The position numbers and the translations under genes are program-made. This document shows, piece after piece, positions 33,343 through 43,682 of a DNA stretch of 64,000 bases. The notes beneath the pieces are model-generated. The model saw only the letters and a list, made by a program, of their open reading frames with translations. It did no database searches and was not told the origin of the DNA. The stretch comes from Aldehydirespirator sp965203635. GTDB taxonomy: Bacteria; Actinomycetota; Acidimicrobiia; Acidimicrobiales; Aldehydirespiratoraceae. The DNA is taken from NCBI GenBank assembly GCA_965203635.1, contig OZ241903.1, forward strand, positions 2,728,001 to 2,792,000, written 5' to 3'. Within the stretch, counting starts at the first letter, position 1; every line of letters begins with the position of its first letter.

Positions 33343-36300
33343 GTGGCCGGGTCGCTGACGGGGCTTGACCCTGCTGATCTTGTCCGGGGGCAGCGGGTTC
33401 GGCTGCCGGGTGAGACCGGAATCGTGGTGGTGCGTGGGATCGTGCAGCGATCTGACGGCTTGGACCTGTTCGTAGCGAGGGACGCTGCCTCCAGTGAGGT
33501 TCGTATGGAGCCGCTCACCCCCGAGCAGGCTGAGCGGGTCAAGTTGGTAACCGAAGATGGTGCTGCCAGCCCGGAGGTGGTGCTGGCTGGGTTGTGGAAC
33601 GAGTGGATGCTGGGAGCGGTGCGGTCAGCTCGCTCCACGGTGCTGGCTTCCACGACGCTGAAGCCGTACCCGCATCAGATGGATGCCGTCTACGGCCACA
33701 TGCTGACCCAGCCGCTGCTGCGGTTCCTGTTGGCTGATGAGCCGGGCACGGGCAAGACAATCATGTCGGGGCTGTGGCTGCGTGAGGCTCAGCGACTCGG
33801 CCTGGTGAAGCGTGCGCTGGTTGTGTGCCCGGCGCATCTGGTCATCAAGTGGAAGGCCGACTTCAAGCGCTTCTTCGGCCAGGACTTGCGCGAGGTGACC
33901 GCAGAGACGATCCGTCAGCGTGCTCTTGCGGGATCAGATGACGACCTGTGGATCGTGTCGTTGAACCTGGCATCTATGAACAAGCCGCTTCGGGATGCCT
34001 TACACCCCGATGAGGCTGGATGGGACGCGATCATCCTTGACGAAGCGCATCGGATGACGCCCACGGCGGAGACCTTCCACAGGGTGGGGAAGGAACTGTC
34101 GGCCAGTGTGCCTCATGCGGTGTTCTTGACCGCTACGCCGCACCGGGGTGACGAGTGGTACTTCCGGGAGTTGCTGCATCTGGTCGATCCCGACGTGTTC
34201 CCGACTAGCAGCGACCCTGATAGCGGCCTGCCCAAGCTCCGGCGCTCTGACAAGCAGGAACCCAAGCGCTCCACCCCGTTGACGCCCGGGCCGTTGCACT
34301 TCTTGCGGCGAATGAAAGAGGAACTGGTTGATTACGACACCGAGAGCCTCCTGTTCAAGGAGCGTGAAGCTGTCAACGTCAAGGTGCAGATGAACCCGAC
34401 GGAACAGCGCTTCTACGACAAGGCGCTGGAGCTGGTTCTGACGTACTTCCCCGTTCGCGGTCGTGCGCTCGCGGCGATGGTGTACGGCAAGAGGGCCGCT
34501 TCGTCGCTGTATGCGCTGGCAGAGACTCTGCGCCGTCGCTCCGACAAGATGGGAACGGGGGACGCCTCGACAGCCGAGCCAGGTGGCGGCCCTGACGATG
34601 ACGATGACGCCAATGAGGAACACGTCGTTGGTGCTGCATCGGTCGACGCCAAGGCTGAGAAGCAGGCGATCACCGACGTGCTTGCCGAGTTGGATCCTTT
34701 GCTTGATCCTGACCGGCTCGCGTTGGACGAGTTGAACGTCTCCAAGTGGGACCCAATGATCAAGCGTCTGACTGAGAACGGGATCAGCCCCGGTTCGGGC
34801 CAGCAGTTCGTCGTGTTCACCGAATATGCCGACACTGCCGACTGGCTCATCCGAGCGTTCAACGACACCGGCTTCACAGCAGAGCGCTACTCCGGTGCAG
34901 ACAGTCACACTGAACGGGCAGCAATCCAGGCGCGGTTCATGGACGGCCGGTTCGAGGTGATCGTCTCCACGGACGCGGGCAACGAGGGCATCGACCTGCA
35001 GGTCGCGAACGTCCTCGTCAACTGGGACATCCCGTGGTCGCTGGTCCGACTGGAGCAGCGGATGGGCCGCATCCACCGCATTGGCCAGCAGCACAAGGTC
35101 ATGCTCTACAACATGGTCGCTTTGGGTACCCGCGAGGGAGACGCCCACGAGCGGCTGCTGGACAGGCTCATCGAAGCCGCCAACGAGCTCGACGGCAGGA
35201 TGTTCGACAGCCTCAACGCGATCATGGAACGCGTCGAGTCCGGCTCTGCTCAGCGGGATTGCGAGAGCCTGCTGAGGCTGTTCTACGAATCCGACCCGAG
35301 CGCCGCATCCAGAGGCGACTGGCCGTCGCTGGAGGAGATCCGGCGCGCCCGTGACGAGTATTTCGCCGAGCTTCGGGCGTTGAGCAGCGAGGTAGATCCG
35401 GCCTCGGCGAACGCGGCACGCCACGACGACCACCTCGCCCGCGTCAACCCGATCATCGTCGAGCGCTACCTCACCCGTATCGCGAACGGCAACCTGCTGC
35501 GATGCGACCCGGCCCCAGTAGGCGACCAAGGATTCTTCTACCTGTCTGCATTTCCCGCCGTTCACGGTTGGCGGCTGCCCGAGACGCTGCCGTCATCGAA
35601 CGGGACCACTCTGGTGGCCACACGCGCCGATGCCCGCCAGAAGGCGGTCGACGGCGGCCACGAACGCGCCAGCGACGCGATCATGCTCGGACCGAGCGAC
35701 CCAGCACTCACGACGCTGGTCAAGGCGCTGCGCGAGCGGCTCGAGGCAGAGATGTGGCAAGGCGCAGTGCTCAGCGACCGGTCAGCACGGGAGGACTACA
35801 CGCTGTTCGTCTACGAATGCGACATCACCGAGGGCTCGGAGAGCGAGAACCCCAAGCACCGCCCGCGCCCGAGCACCCTGTCGTGGCTGATCCGTGTCGA
35901 TGCCTCCGGCGAGGCGCGCACGATGGCTTGGGACACCCTGCCCAACCTGGCCCCCGCCCAAGGCCTCGTTGCCGTTCCGCTCGCGCCCGAGGTCGCAGGA
36001 TCCGCACGCTGGGAGGCCGTCGAAGCGGCTGAGAGGGAGCGGTCCCGTAGAGCGGAGCGGCTCGACTCGTGGGTCGACCAGCTGAGGAAGCAGCTGCGGC
36101 GACTGCCGAACGCGCTGACAGACGCGATCCCGGACCGGGAAACCAAGGTGGCGCAGAGGAACAAGATCAAGGCGACCATCGAGACTCGCATCGACGAGGC
36201 CCAGGATGTTGCCCGGGTGTCGTGCGGCGAGCCGCGCCGGGTCGGATGGGCACGCGTTGTCGCAGTGCCTCACGACGACGACAGCGATGACGACGCCGAT

Positions 36301-36693
36301 CCTGAGAGCGAGGCCGTCGCGATGGAACACGTCACGAACCGTCTCGCCGGCCAGGGGTGGAAGGTCACCGACGTGCACACCGAAGGACATAGCTACGACC
36401 TGTACGCCGAACGAGGCTCAGAGCAGCGATGCATCGAAGCAAAGGGACTCGCCGGCAACGCGTCCAGCGCCGGAGTCAGGCTCACCGGCGGCGAACTCGC
36501 CAAGGCCTCCCAGCTAGGCGACGAGTATTGGCTCTACGTCGTGGAGAACTGCATCGACGGCCAAGGCCGACTCTACGCAGCATGGCAGAACCCCGCCGAG
36601 ACATTCCGCGACAGCTTCATCGACGTGCCCGTCGTGCGGCTGCCCGGAAGCGAACTCAAGGCCGCTCTTGGCAAGCAAGGTGAAGCGGCGTGA
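33343..36693 (+). CDS. SNF2-family DEAD/DEAH helicase with C-terminal nuclease-like domain (defence)
   Basis: A 1116-residue helicase. LADEPGTGKTIMSG is Walker A (about 131-144), ILDEAHRM is motif II, TATPHRGDEWYF motif III, and STDAGNEGIDLQVA with RLEQRMGRIHRIGQ motifs V and VI. An acidic insert (GPDDDDDANEE) lies between the two RecA lobes. The last 110 residues contain SYDLYAERGSEQRCIEAKG, a D-x-ExK pattern like the DUF3883 nuclease-related fold. Such helicases translocate on DNA and are common in DISARM-like and related antiphage systems. Its stop overlaps the methylase start (GTGA). The start is GTG. It probably acts with the methylase and ATPase that follow. Confidence 0.9.
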   Translation: MAGSLTGLDPADLVRGQRVRLPGETGIVVVRGIVQRSDGLDLFVARDAASSEVRMEPLTPEQAERVKLVTEDGAASPEVVLAGLWNEWMLGAVRSARSTVLASTTLKPYPHQMDAVYGHMLTQPLLRFLLADEPGTGKTIMSGLWLREAQRLGLVKRALVVCPAHLVIKWKADFKRFFGQDLREVTAETIRQRALAGSDDDLWIVSLNLASMNKPLRDALHPDEAGWDAIILDEAHRMTPTAETFHRVGKELSASVPHAVFLTATPHRGDEWYFRELLHLVDPDVFPTSSDPDSGLPKLRRSDKQEPKRSTPLTPGPLHFLRRMKEELVDYDTESLLFKEREAVNVKVQMNPTEQRFYDKALELVLTYFPVRGRALAAMVYGKRAASSLYALAETLRRRSDKMGTGDASTAEPGGGPDDDDDANEEHVVGAASVDAKAEKQAITDVLAELDPLLDPDRLALDELNVSKWDPMIKRLTENGISPGSGQQFVVFTEYADTADWLIRAFNDTGFTAERYSGADSHTERAAIQARFMDGRFEVIVSTDAGNEGIDLQVANVLVNWDIPWSLVRLEQRMGRIHRIGQQHKVMLYNMVALGTREGDAHERLLDRLIEAANELDGRMFDSLNAIMERVESGSAQRDCESLLRLFYESDPSAASRGDWPSLEEIRRARDEYFAELRALSSEVDPASANAARHDDHLARVNPIIVERYLTRIANGNLLRCDPAPVGDQGFFYLSAFPAVHGWRLPETLPSSNGTTLVATRADARQKAVDGGHERASDAIMLGPSDPALTTLVKALRERLEAEMWQGAVLSDRSAREDYTLFVYECDITEGSESENPKHRPRPSTLSWLIRVDASGEARTMAWDTLPNLAPAQGLVAVPLAPEVAGSARWEAVEAAERERSRRAERLDSWVDQLRKQLRRLPNALTDAIPDRETKVAQRNKIKATIETRIDEAQDVARVSCGEPRRVGWARVVAVPHDDDSDDDADPESEAVAMEHVTNRLAGQGWKVTDVHTEGHSYDLYAERGSEQRCIEAKGLAGNASSAGVRLTGGELAKASQLGDEYWLYVVENCIDGQGRLYAAWQNPAETFRDSFIDVPVVRLPGSELKAALGKQGEAA

Positions 36694-39416
36694 CCACCCG
36701 GATGATCGAACGATGGTTCCCGTGCGCCGAGGTGTCCAGGGAGTCGGCAGGGCGAGGCTGGGGAAGCGGGTTCGCCGAAAAGAGCCTGTTCATCTGGTTC
36801 GCGTCGCGACCCCTTGCTCAGGCGAAAGCAGCAGTAATCTGTTCCCTGCTGCCGTGGCCCGACGATGAGCGCGAGCAGGAACGCCTGAAGAAGCTGGTTC
36901 GTGGCGCGATGGCGGGCTACGACGCCGAGAATGGCGAACTCCGCGGGGAGTTGGAGAAGCACTACCCCGGTGGAGCCAAGATGTGCGATCCGTTCTCGGG
37001 CAGGGCGATGATCCCGCTGGAGGCCGCCCGGCTCGGCGTCCGAGCATGGGGCATCGACTACTCGCCCGTCGCGACGCTCGCCGGCAAGCTGCTGGCCGAC
37101 TACCCGCTGCGCGACTGGGATAGCGAGCCGGACCTGCCCTTCGACGGATACCCGCTGCACAAGACTTCGCACTTCGCCGAACCGCGACTGCTGCGTGATG
37201 TGGGCTTCGTGCTCGATCTTGTCGGTGACCGCTACGCGGACGCCATGGGAGAGTTCTACCCCATCGTGAACGGTCAACGCCCTTGGGGATATGTGTGGGC
37301 TGTCACGCTGCCATGCACCAACTGCGGCAATAGGTTCCCACTCACCGGCAGCCTCAAACTCCGGAACCCGAAGGCCAAGAAGCGCCCCAAGACAGACGAT
37401 CCGGGCCAGTCATACCGCATTGTCGTGGACGTGGGGTCGGCGACGTTCCATACGGAGGTTCACGACGGGCCGCCCGTGGCACAGCCGACTCTGGTCAAAG
37501 TCGCAGGAAAGCGAGGCAAGACAGGCGTGTGCTGCTTCTGTGGTCACGCCCACCCGTTGGACACACTCAAACGGATGATGCGCGACGGTCTCAAGGACGA
37601 CGCGATGCTGGTAGTAGCTGACTTCGACGACGACGTCGGCAAGCGCTACCGGGAACCCAGCAAGTCGGATCTGGAAGCTCTCGCCGGAGTCGGGGCAGAG
37701 CTGGAGTCTGAGACTCCCTTTGGTCCGGGCCTGCCCGCGGTCCCAACGGAACGGTTGGACCCCGGATTGTCGGCATTCATTGGGCCTGCCGGGTACGGCT
37801 ACCAGAGCTGGGGAGACCTGTGCAATGACCGGCAAACCCTCGGTTTCGTGCGTCTTGCCCGCATCATCGACAGCACGCACCAGGAGATACTCTCAGCCGG
37901 TGTCAGCCAAGACTATGCGACAGCGCTCACCGGCTACGCAGCCTCCAACCTCGTACGCCGAATGAAGTACAGCACCCGCAGCGCAACGCTCCAGATACCC
38001 GAGAAGGCAATAGGCCACATCTACTTTAATGACTCCGGTATCTCTCACAGTTTCGACTACTTCGAGAGCGGATGTGGAAAGGGTCCGGGGACGTGGGAGT
38101 CCTTCGCAATTCAGACGAAGCGATACTTGGCCCGGCAGGTCGGAAGGGTCGCAGGGCAGCCTGCCGCGATTCAGCGCGGCTCTGCAATGGAGCTGCCCCT
38201 CCCGGATGGCTCCCTGGATGCGGTGGTCACCGACCCGCCGTACGACGCGATGATCAACTACTGCGACTCCTCGGACCTCATGTATGTCTGGCTCAAGCGT
38301 GCGTTGGTCACCACGGACCCGTGGTTTGGCATAACCACAGACCCGGACGGTTTGCAGGAGAAGACGAACGAAGCGGTAATCAAGTTCGGCACTGTCGGCG
38401 ACGATCACCGGACCGAGGAGCACTACAAGTCATGCATCACCAAGGCGTTTGACCAAGCCCGAATGAAGGTCGGCTCCGAGGGCGTCGTGAGCGTCGTGTT
38501 CGGCCACGGCGACCCTGATGCTTGGGCGCGGGTGCTGACTGCTGTTGCCGATGCCGGACTGGTGCTCACTGGGTCGTGGCCGTGCAGCACCGAGAAGGGC
38601 GGCAAGCAGACCGGGGAGTACATCGACAACACCATCATGATGGCCTGCCGTGCTGTTTCTCCGAATCGTGATCCGGGAGACGTCCGGCAGGTGGACGCCG
38701 AAGTGCGCTCCGAGATCGCTCGGCGTGTGCCGGACTGGACGGATGACGGGCTTGCTGACTCGGATCAGCGGATGGCTGCGATTGCTCCGGCTATGGAGGT
38801 CGTGGGCCGCTACAGCGAAGTCCGTGACTTCACGGGCGTCCCGGTTCCGATCCAGCATTTCCTGGGACTGGCGCACAAGGCGGTGGAGGAGGCCGCGAAC
38901 GTGCGGATCGACAAGTTCCGGCTGACGGACTTCGACGAGCGCACTCGTTTCACCATCTCGTGGGCGCGGCAGCACGGCAGAAGAGTGGCTGCAGCGTCGG
39001 AGGCCAGATGGCAGCGCTTGTCCTATGACATGTCCGACGGTGACGTGGAAGGCATCCTCGTCAAGGCGAAGGGCGGATCGAGGCTGGCCTACGGCGATGA
39101 GTCCGCACCCCATCTGAGCCTGCACCCGTCAAGTGCTGTCATCGACATTGCGTTGGCTGTAGCTGCTGAGGGACGCTCCCTGTCCGACATAGCCGACGCT
39201 CTGCATCTGCTTGACCGGGAGAACGACGAGATGCTGTGGGCGGCTATGGCCGAACTGGCCCGCCTCGTCGGGGAGAGTGACCGTGACGGGCAGATTTGGG
39301 CATGGGCGGTGCGGAACCGCCACCTGATCTGTGGCCAGGCACAGCGAGCGCGCACGGAGCATCAGAAGGAACTCGCACACAAGGCCGCGCAGGACAGCCA
39401 GACCAGACTGTTCTAG
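36690..39416 (+). CDS. DUF1156-type DNA methylase (predicted adenine-specific)
   Basis: A 908-residue methyltransferase. The SAM-binding motif is DPFSGRAMIPLEAARLGV (about 99-116), and the catalytic motif IV is TDPPYDAMINYCDSSDLMYVWLKR. The N-terminal MIERWFPCAEVSRESA and the S-LFIWFASRPLA segment are typical of DUF1156. Cysteine pairs CTNCG and CCFCG form a zinc ribbon. Such proteins mark host DNA, usually at adenine, in defence cassettes. The gene is coupled to the helicase by a four-base overlap, and the ATPase follows 22 bases later. No separate specificity subunit is present. Confidence 0.88.
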   Translation: MTTRMIERWFPCAEVSRESAGRGWGSGFAEKSLFIWFASRPLAQAKAAVICSLLPWPDDEREQERLKKLVRGAMAGYDAENGELRGELEKHYPGGAKMCDPFSGRAMIPLEAARLGVRAWGIDYSPVATLAGKLLADYPLRDWDSEPDLPFDGYPLHKTSHFAEPRLLRDVGFVLDLVGDRYADAMGEFYPIVNGQRPWGYVWAVTLPCTNCGNRFPLTGSLKLRNPKAKKRPKTDDPGQSYRIVVDVGSATFHTEVHDGPPVAQPTLVKVAGKRGKTGVCCFCGHAHPLDTLKRMMRDGLKDDAMLVVADFDDDVGKRYREPSKSDLEALAGVGAELESETPFGPGLPAVPTERLDPGLSAFIGPAGYGYQSWGDLCNDRQTLGFVRLARIIDSTHQEILSAGVSQDYATALTGYAASNLVRRMKYSTRSATLQIPEKAIGHIYFNDSGISHSFDYFESGCGKGPGTWESFAIQTKRYLARQVGRVAGQPAAIQRGSAMELPLPDGSLDAVVTDPPYDAMINYCDSSDLMYVWLKRALVTTDPWFGITTDPDGLQEKTNEAVIKFGTVGDDHRTEEHYKSCITKAFDQARMKVGSEGVVSVVFGHGDPDAWARVLTAVADAGLVLTGSWPCSTEKGGKQTGEYIDNTIMMACRAVSPNRDPGDVRQVDAEVRSEIARRVPDWTDDGLADSDQRMAAIAPAMEVVGRYSEVRDFTGVPVPIQHFLGLAHKAVEEAANVRIDKFRLTDFDERTRFTISWARQHGRRVAAASEARWQRLSYDMSDGDVEGILVKAKGGSRLAYGDESAPHLSLHPSSAVIDIALAVAAEGRSLSDIADALHLLDRENDEMLWAAMAELARLVGESDRDGQIWAWAVRNRHLICGQAQRARTEHQKELAHKAAQDSQTRLF

Positions 39417-39438
39417 GCAGAGGGAACGGGAGCACATC

Positions 39439-42405
39439 ATGCCTGACACGGTTGCACCTTGGTGGGAAGTCATCTCCCTGCGAGATGAAGTAACGAGTAG
39501 CGGCGGTGCCATCGACGACGTTCAGATGTCGCTGCACAACGCCGTGTTCGGCAAGGAGGGAGTCGGTGCTGGCCGAACCCCGTATTCGGATGCGGCCTAC
39601 TTCGGCAGCATCACCCACCCGACAGGCAATCTCGTTGAGTTGATGGCACGCGTGGCGGTGCGGCTCGGAGTGCCCGAATCGACCCAGACGAGTGCTATGT
39701 GGCGACTTGATCAAGCCATGGGTGGAGGCAAGTCCCACGGGCTGATTGGGTTGTGGCACCTGGCAGCGCATCCCCAGGAACTAGCTGAAACCGACCTAGG
39801 CAGGGAGGTCATGGCAGCAGCGGAGAGCATCGCCGGACCAGGAGCTGTGCGTGCCGACCTGGGCAACCCGATCTGTGTGGTCTTGGACTGCGACAACACA
39901 ACCGCGGATACAGAGGACTTCGGCCCTGCGAGCCGCCTCGGAGAGCGGTTCCTGTGGAGGCTCTTCGACAAGGACGGCCACCGCTACGACGCCTTCAAGG
40001 ATCACATCACCAACAAGGCGAAGGTAGCTGAAGCGCTCAGCAGCGTCGGTCGGCCTGTGCTGATCCTCATTGACGAGATCATGGACTACATCCGAGCGGT
40101 CGCTGCCTCCGACTCTGATGGCTCAGTGCTGGACATGGCGTTCCTGCGGGTGCTGCTCGATGTGGTCAACGACGTGCCGAACTGCGCCGCAGTGGTGGTG
40201 ATGATCGCCTCCGACAAGGACAACATGGTGATGAGCGATACCGGGGCCGCTCATCGTGTCGAGATGGAGGACTTGCTCACCCGCAACGCTCGCACTACAG
40301 CTGTTACGGGTGGAGGCGACTTTGCTGAGATCATCCAGCGCCGCCTGTTCACTGAACAGCCATCCAAGGAGATCACCGATGCGACGGCGAACCGGTTCCT
40401 TGATGAGATGCGTGGCGCGTGGGAGACGAAGGTCTTCAAGAAGCTAGGTGGCTGGTCGAAGGCTGAGTTCCGTGGCCAGGTAAGGCGGTGCTACCCGTTC
40501 CATCCTGATTTGATCGCGCTGGCTGAGGATGAATGGGCGCAACATGCTGGTTTCCAGCGAGTGCGATCCATCATCAGGGTGTTCGCGTCAGCAGCCCATG
40601 AGCAGGCTCGACGGGCTGCGGCAGGCGAATGGGCACCCGAGTTGATCGGCAGCGGTGACTTGCCGTTGCAGTTCAATCAACTCCGGGAGTCGCTGCTCAG
40701 TTCTGGTCTCATTGCCGATGAGAAGACCCAGGCCAACCTCCGTGAGGTCGCCAGCGTCGATATTGTCGATCAGCACAATCCTGAGAGGGGCGCTGCAAGC
40801 CGCCTTGACGCGGCGCGTGAAGAGGGTTGGGCAAAGTACAACCCCGGTGCAGCCGAGCGGATGGCGACAGCACTGTTCGTCCGGTCGTTGTGTCCGCGGG
40901 CTGGTGGTGCCCGCGGAGCGACCGAAGCGGAACTGTTCGCTGCTTCGTTCGTTCCCAGTGGCGCTTACGGAACTGGAGACGCGGAGACAGTCGCAGCCGA
41001 GTTGCTGGAGACCGAAGAGGGAGCGGCGTCCGTGGATTCGCTGCCGGGTCGGGGTGGCGCTCCGAAGCGGTGGGTCTTCGAGACCCGCAAGACGTTGGCG
41101 ATGCTTACTCGGGCGGAGAAGAAGACCGTCAGCGACCGTGATCGTGACCGTGCCATCACTGAGCGTGCCTTCGATCTCGCATCCTCAGGCCCGTTCGACC
41201 ACATTGTGCAAGCTGACGGCGGAGACGCTCCGGACCAGGGAGGCACAGCACCGGAATGCGTTGAGGTGCTCTCGCAAGCGGGAATCGACAACAAGCACCA
41301 GACGAGGCTCGTCATCCTGGACTCGCGCTGGTTCTCGCTGTTCAACGGCGATGACACCGCCACACGCGAAGCAACCACCGCAGCCATGGGCGTCGGCCCG
41401 AACCCCATGAGCGTCCAGTGGGCGTCATCGGCGGTCTTCGCCTGCGCCAACACCGCCGTGCGTGCCCAAGCTCGCGGCCTCGCCTCTGAATGGATCGCCC
41501 GTAAGCGGGTCGCTGAACACCCCGCAGTGAAAGCCGACTCGGACATGCACAAGCAGGCCCAGGAGGAAGCCCGAGAAGCCAAGAAACGTCTCGACAGCAT
41601 GGTGCGGCAGTGCTACAAGCACATTATCTACCTCGCCCCCAAAGGCGACTACGAGCGCAGCGTCGAGTTCCTGAGGCTCCGCAAGGACACGCAGAGCGCC
41701 CTCAACGGCTCAGACGTGTGGGAGGAACTCCGCGAGTACCGCAAGGCGTTCAACCCAGGCGAGTTCAACCGCAAGGTGCTGCTCCACAACCTTCGTGACA
41801 ACGACTACGGATGCCCCATCTCGGAGATACGCGACGGCTTCTGGTCCAACCCGCACAAGCCGCTGCTGCCCACCGGAGCGGCGGAACTGCGTGATGCGAT
41901 CTACGACGCCATCGCCAGCGGCGACATCGAGTTGGCCAGCCCCGAGGGGGTCGTGTACCCAGTCCACGCACGCAACGACATCAACCTCGCAGCCGACAAC
42001 ATTCGCATCCACCGAGCGACGCACCCGATTAGCGGCCAACCCGTAGGCGGCCACGAGGGTCACGCCACCGGCAGCGAAACGCCCGCGGACTACATCTCCG
42101 AATCCGAAGGCACGGGAGAGAAACCAGGCCCGGCGGGTGAGCCGAACGAAGGCGATGGACCTCATGGGGTGACGGTCAGGCATTGGCAACTCACGCTCAA
42201 CATCAACACTGCCGTCAACGCCGAAGATCCCGATGCCGATCTCGTCTACCTTCTGCAAGAGCTGGCGAACCGCCTAGAAGAAGGCAAGATCGCACACATC
42301 AACCAAACCACCCAAGTCACGATCTCAGGCGAGCAAGCCGACGCCGACACGCTCGAAGACCTAGCCAAAGAAGCAGGAACCGGCGTCAACGTAATCCAAC
42401 TGTGA
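39439..42405 (+). CDS. DUF499-type AAA+ ATPase (defence)
   Basis: A 988-residue ATPase. AMGGGKSHGLIG is the Walker A (about 99-110), VLILIDEIMDYI Walker B, and a sensor-like SDKDNM follows. The C-terminal 90 residues (HWQLTLNINTAV to TQVTISGEQADADTLEDLAKEAG) are a small separate domain found in this family. A Gly/Glu-rich stretch of about 50 residues precedes it. The family (COG1483/DUF499) is known from defence islands beside DUF1156 methylases and is related to the ATPases of BREX. ATG 39439 is chosen because of the GGGAG site; the frame upstream overlaps the methylase gene. Confidence 0.85.
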   Translation: MPDTVAPWWEVISLRDEVTSSGGAIDDVQMSLHNAVFGKEGVGAGRTPYSDAAYFGSITHPTGNLVELMARVAVRLGVPESTQTSAMWRLDQAMGGGKSHGLIGLWHLAAHPQELAETDLGREVMAAAESIAGPGAVRADLGNPICVVLDCDNTTADTEDFGPASRLGERFLWRLFDKDGHRYDAFKDHITNKAKVAEALSSVGRPVLILIDEIMDYIRAVAASDSDGSVLDMAFLRVLLDVVNDVPNCAAVVVMIASDKDNMVMSDTGAAHRVEMEDLLTRNARTTAVTGGGDFAEIIQRRLFTEQPSKEITDATANRFLDEMRGAWETKVFKKLGGWSKAEFRGQVRRCYPFHPDLIALAEDEWAQHAGFQRVRSIIRVFASAAHEQARRAAAGEWAPELIGSGDLPLQFNQLRESLLSSGLIADEKTQANLREVASVDIVDQHNPERGAASRLDAAREEGWAKYNPGAAERMATALFVRSLCPRAGGARGATEAELFAASFVPSGAYGTGDAETVAAELLETEEGAASVDSLPGRGGAPKRWVFETRKTLAMLTRAEKKTVSDRDRDRAITERAFDLASSGPFDHIVQADGGDAPDQGGTAPECVEVLSQAGIDNKHQTRLVILDSRWFSLFNGDDTATREATTAAMGVGPNPMSVQWASSAVFACANTAVRAQARGLASEWIARKRVAEHPAVKADSDMHKQAQEEAREAKKRLDSMVRQCYKHIIYLAPKGDYERSVEFLRLRKDTQSALNGSDVWEELREYRKAFNPGEFNRKVLLHNLRDNDYGCPISEIRDGFWSNPHKPLLPTGAAELRDAIYDAIASGDIELASPEGVVYPVHARNDINLAADNIRIHRATHPISGQPVGGHEGHATGSETPADYISESEGTGEKPGPAGEPNEGDGPHGVTVRHWQLTLNINTAVNAEDPDADLVYLLQELANRLEEGKIAHINQTTQVTISGEQADADTLEDLAKEAGTGVNVIQL

Positions 42406-42464
42406 GGGTCAATTTCAACCGGACCTTCTGATCGTCAGGAGTATTGGAGGTTACAAAGGACACG

Positions 42465-43652
42465 ATGGATGCTTTCCACATCAGCACGGATCGTCTAGAC
42501 CATATTCCTTCAGCAGTACGAGCCAAGATGCATGAGGTCGGCTTGTGGTCACCCTTGGAGGATCTACTCGAACAACTCAACAACGACCACCCTCAGGAGA
42601 TCGAAGACCAAGAGTTCCTGTTTGATCTCTTAAGTTGGATCATTACGAGACTGTCTGACGCCTGCGAGCCGCTTCCGACTCAGGTCTTTAACAATCTGAA
42701 CAGTTATCTCAACAATCTTCAGAATTGGGTGGCGAATCAGGACTGGCACAACAGCCGCAACATAGTTCATGACATACTCCGTGAGTTATCACTGTTGCCG
42801 ATCACCGCGCCGCAGCACTCGACAGATGCAGCCCGAAGTCTGAACGATGCAATGAAAAATGCTCGCCAACAGCTGAAGGCATCCGATACAAGACTTGACA
42901 CAGCTTACGATGAGTTGCAGCAAGCCATAGACAACGTTGTCCGGGAGAAGACAAACGAGACTTCAGAACGGTTTGAGAATGTCTTGGGTACGGCGCAAAG
43001 CGCCGTGCGAGACACTATCGATGAAATTGCCGTGCTAAGGAACACGGCATACGAATACTTGGAGGAGATCAGAGCGGCCAACAGGTTATCGGCAGATGCG
43101 GAAGTCGGGGGAGGGCACTTCGACGCATCGGATCACGAGCGCAGTCGAGCCGATCTCTGGAGATGGATAGCACTTGGAGCTTGGATACTTGCCGCCATCG
43201 TTGCGGCGGTGCTCATTCGGCTCCAGATCAACGTGACACCGGCAGAATGGGATTGGACTCAATGGGTATTGCGTATGCCGCTCGGTCTATCGCTCGTTGG
43301 CATTGTTGCTGCCATTGGCAAATACGCGTCAAGCCAATCGGCAGGACACCGGTCGTCCGAATGGAATCTGCGAAATCGTGCGTTGGCCCTTAGGCAGGTG
43401 CGACTTGCTGTGCATGACTTATCGGATGGAGACAGTGAGGTTAGCGACGCGGCCAAGACGCTGTTGCAGCAGGTCGGCCCTGTGCTGTACAGCGACAAGC
43501 CACCAGATGATCCTGTATCATCCAGCGCTGCAACAGATGACGGTTCAAGAGATTGGCGACATATCTCAATGCCGCGCAGCACCTTCTTGGCATCGGTGCT
43601 GTCTCTTGGCGTAGTGATACTCACCGTCACAGTCTTGGCGCTGGTGTTATGA
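42465..43652 (+). CDS. Membrane protein with coiled coil, last gene of the defence cassette
   Basis: A 395-residue protein of unknown family. Residues about 1-120 are soluble and helical, and about 125-215 show heptad-like helices (QQLKASDTRLDTAYDELQQAIDN). Two membrane segments follow (WIALGAWILAAIVAAVLIRL at about 230-250 and MPLGLSLVGIVAAIG), and a third hydrophobic segment ends the protein (LASVLSLGVVILTVTVLAL). Codon usage is less GC-rich than the upstream genes. It begins 60 bases after the ATPase gene with AAAGGA before the ATG, so it may belong to the operon. A membrane effector for abortive infection is an attractive but unproven reading. Confidence 0.7.
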   Translation: MDAFHISTDRLDHIPSAVRAKMHEVGLWSPLEDLLEQLNNDHPQEIEDQEFLFDLLSWIITRLSDACEPLPTQVFNNLNSYLNNLQNWVANQDWHNSRNIVHDILRELSLLPITAPQHSTDAARSLNDAMKNARQQLKASDTRLDTAYDELQQAIDNVVREKTNETSERFENVLGTAQSAVRDTIDEIAVLRNTAYEYLEEIRAANRLSADAEVGGGHFDASDHERSRADLWRWIALGAWILAAIVAAVLIRLQINVTPAEWDWTQWVLRMPLGLSLVGIVAAIGKYASSQSAGHRSSEWNLRNRALALRQVRLAVHDLSDGDSEVSDAAKTLLQQVGPVLYSDKPPDDPVSSSAATDDGSRDWRHISMPRSTFLASVLSLGVVILTVTVLALVL

Positions 43653-43682
43653 AGCCTCGGAGGAGCGGCCCGGAGCGCCAAC

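Noticed and set aside
33343..42405. Naming the cassette DISARM or BREX
   Set aside because: No drmA, drmB or drmC and no pglZ or brxL genes were found in the window, so neither name is justified by the sequence.
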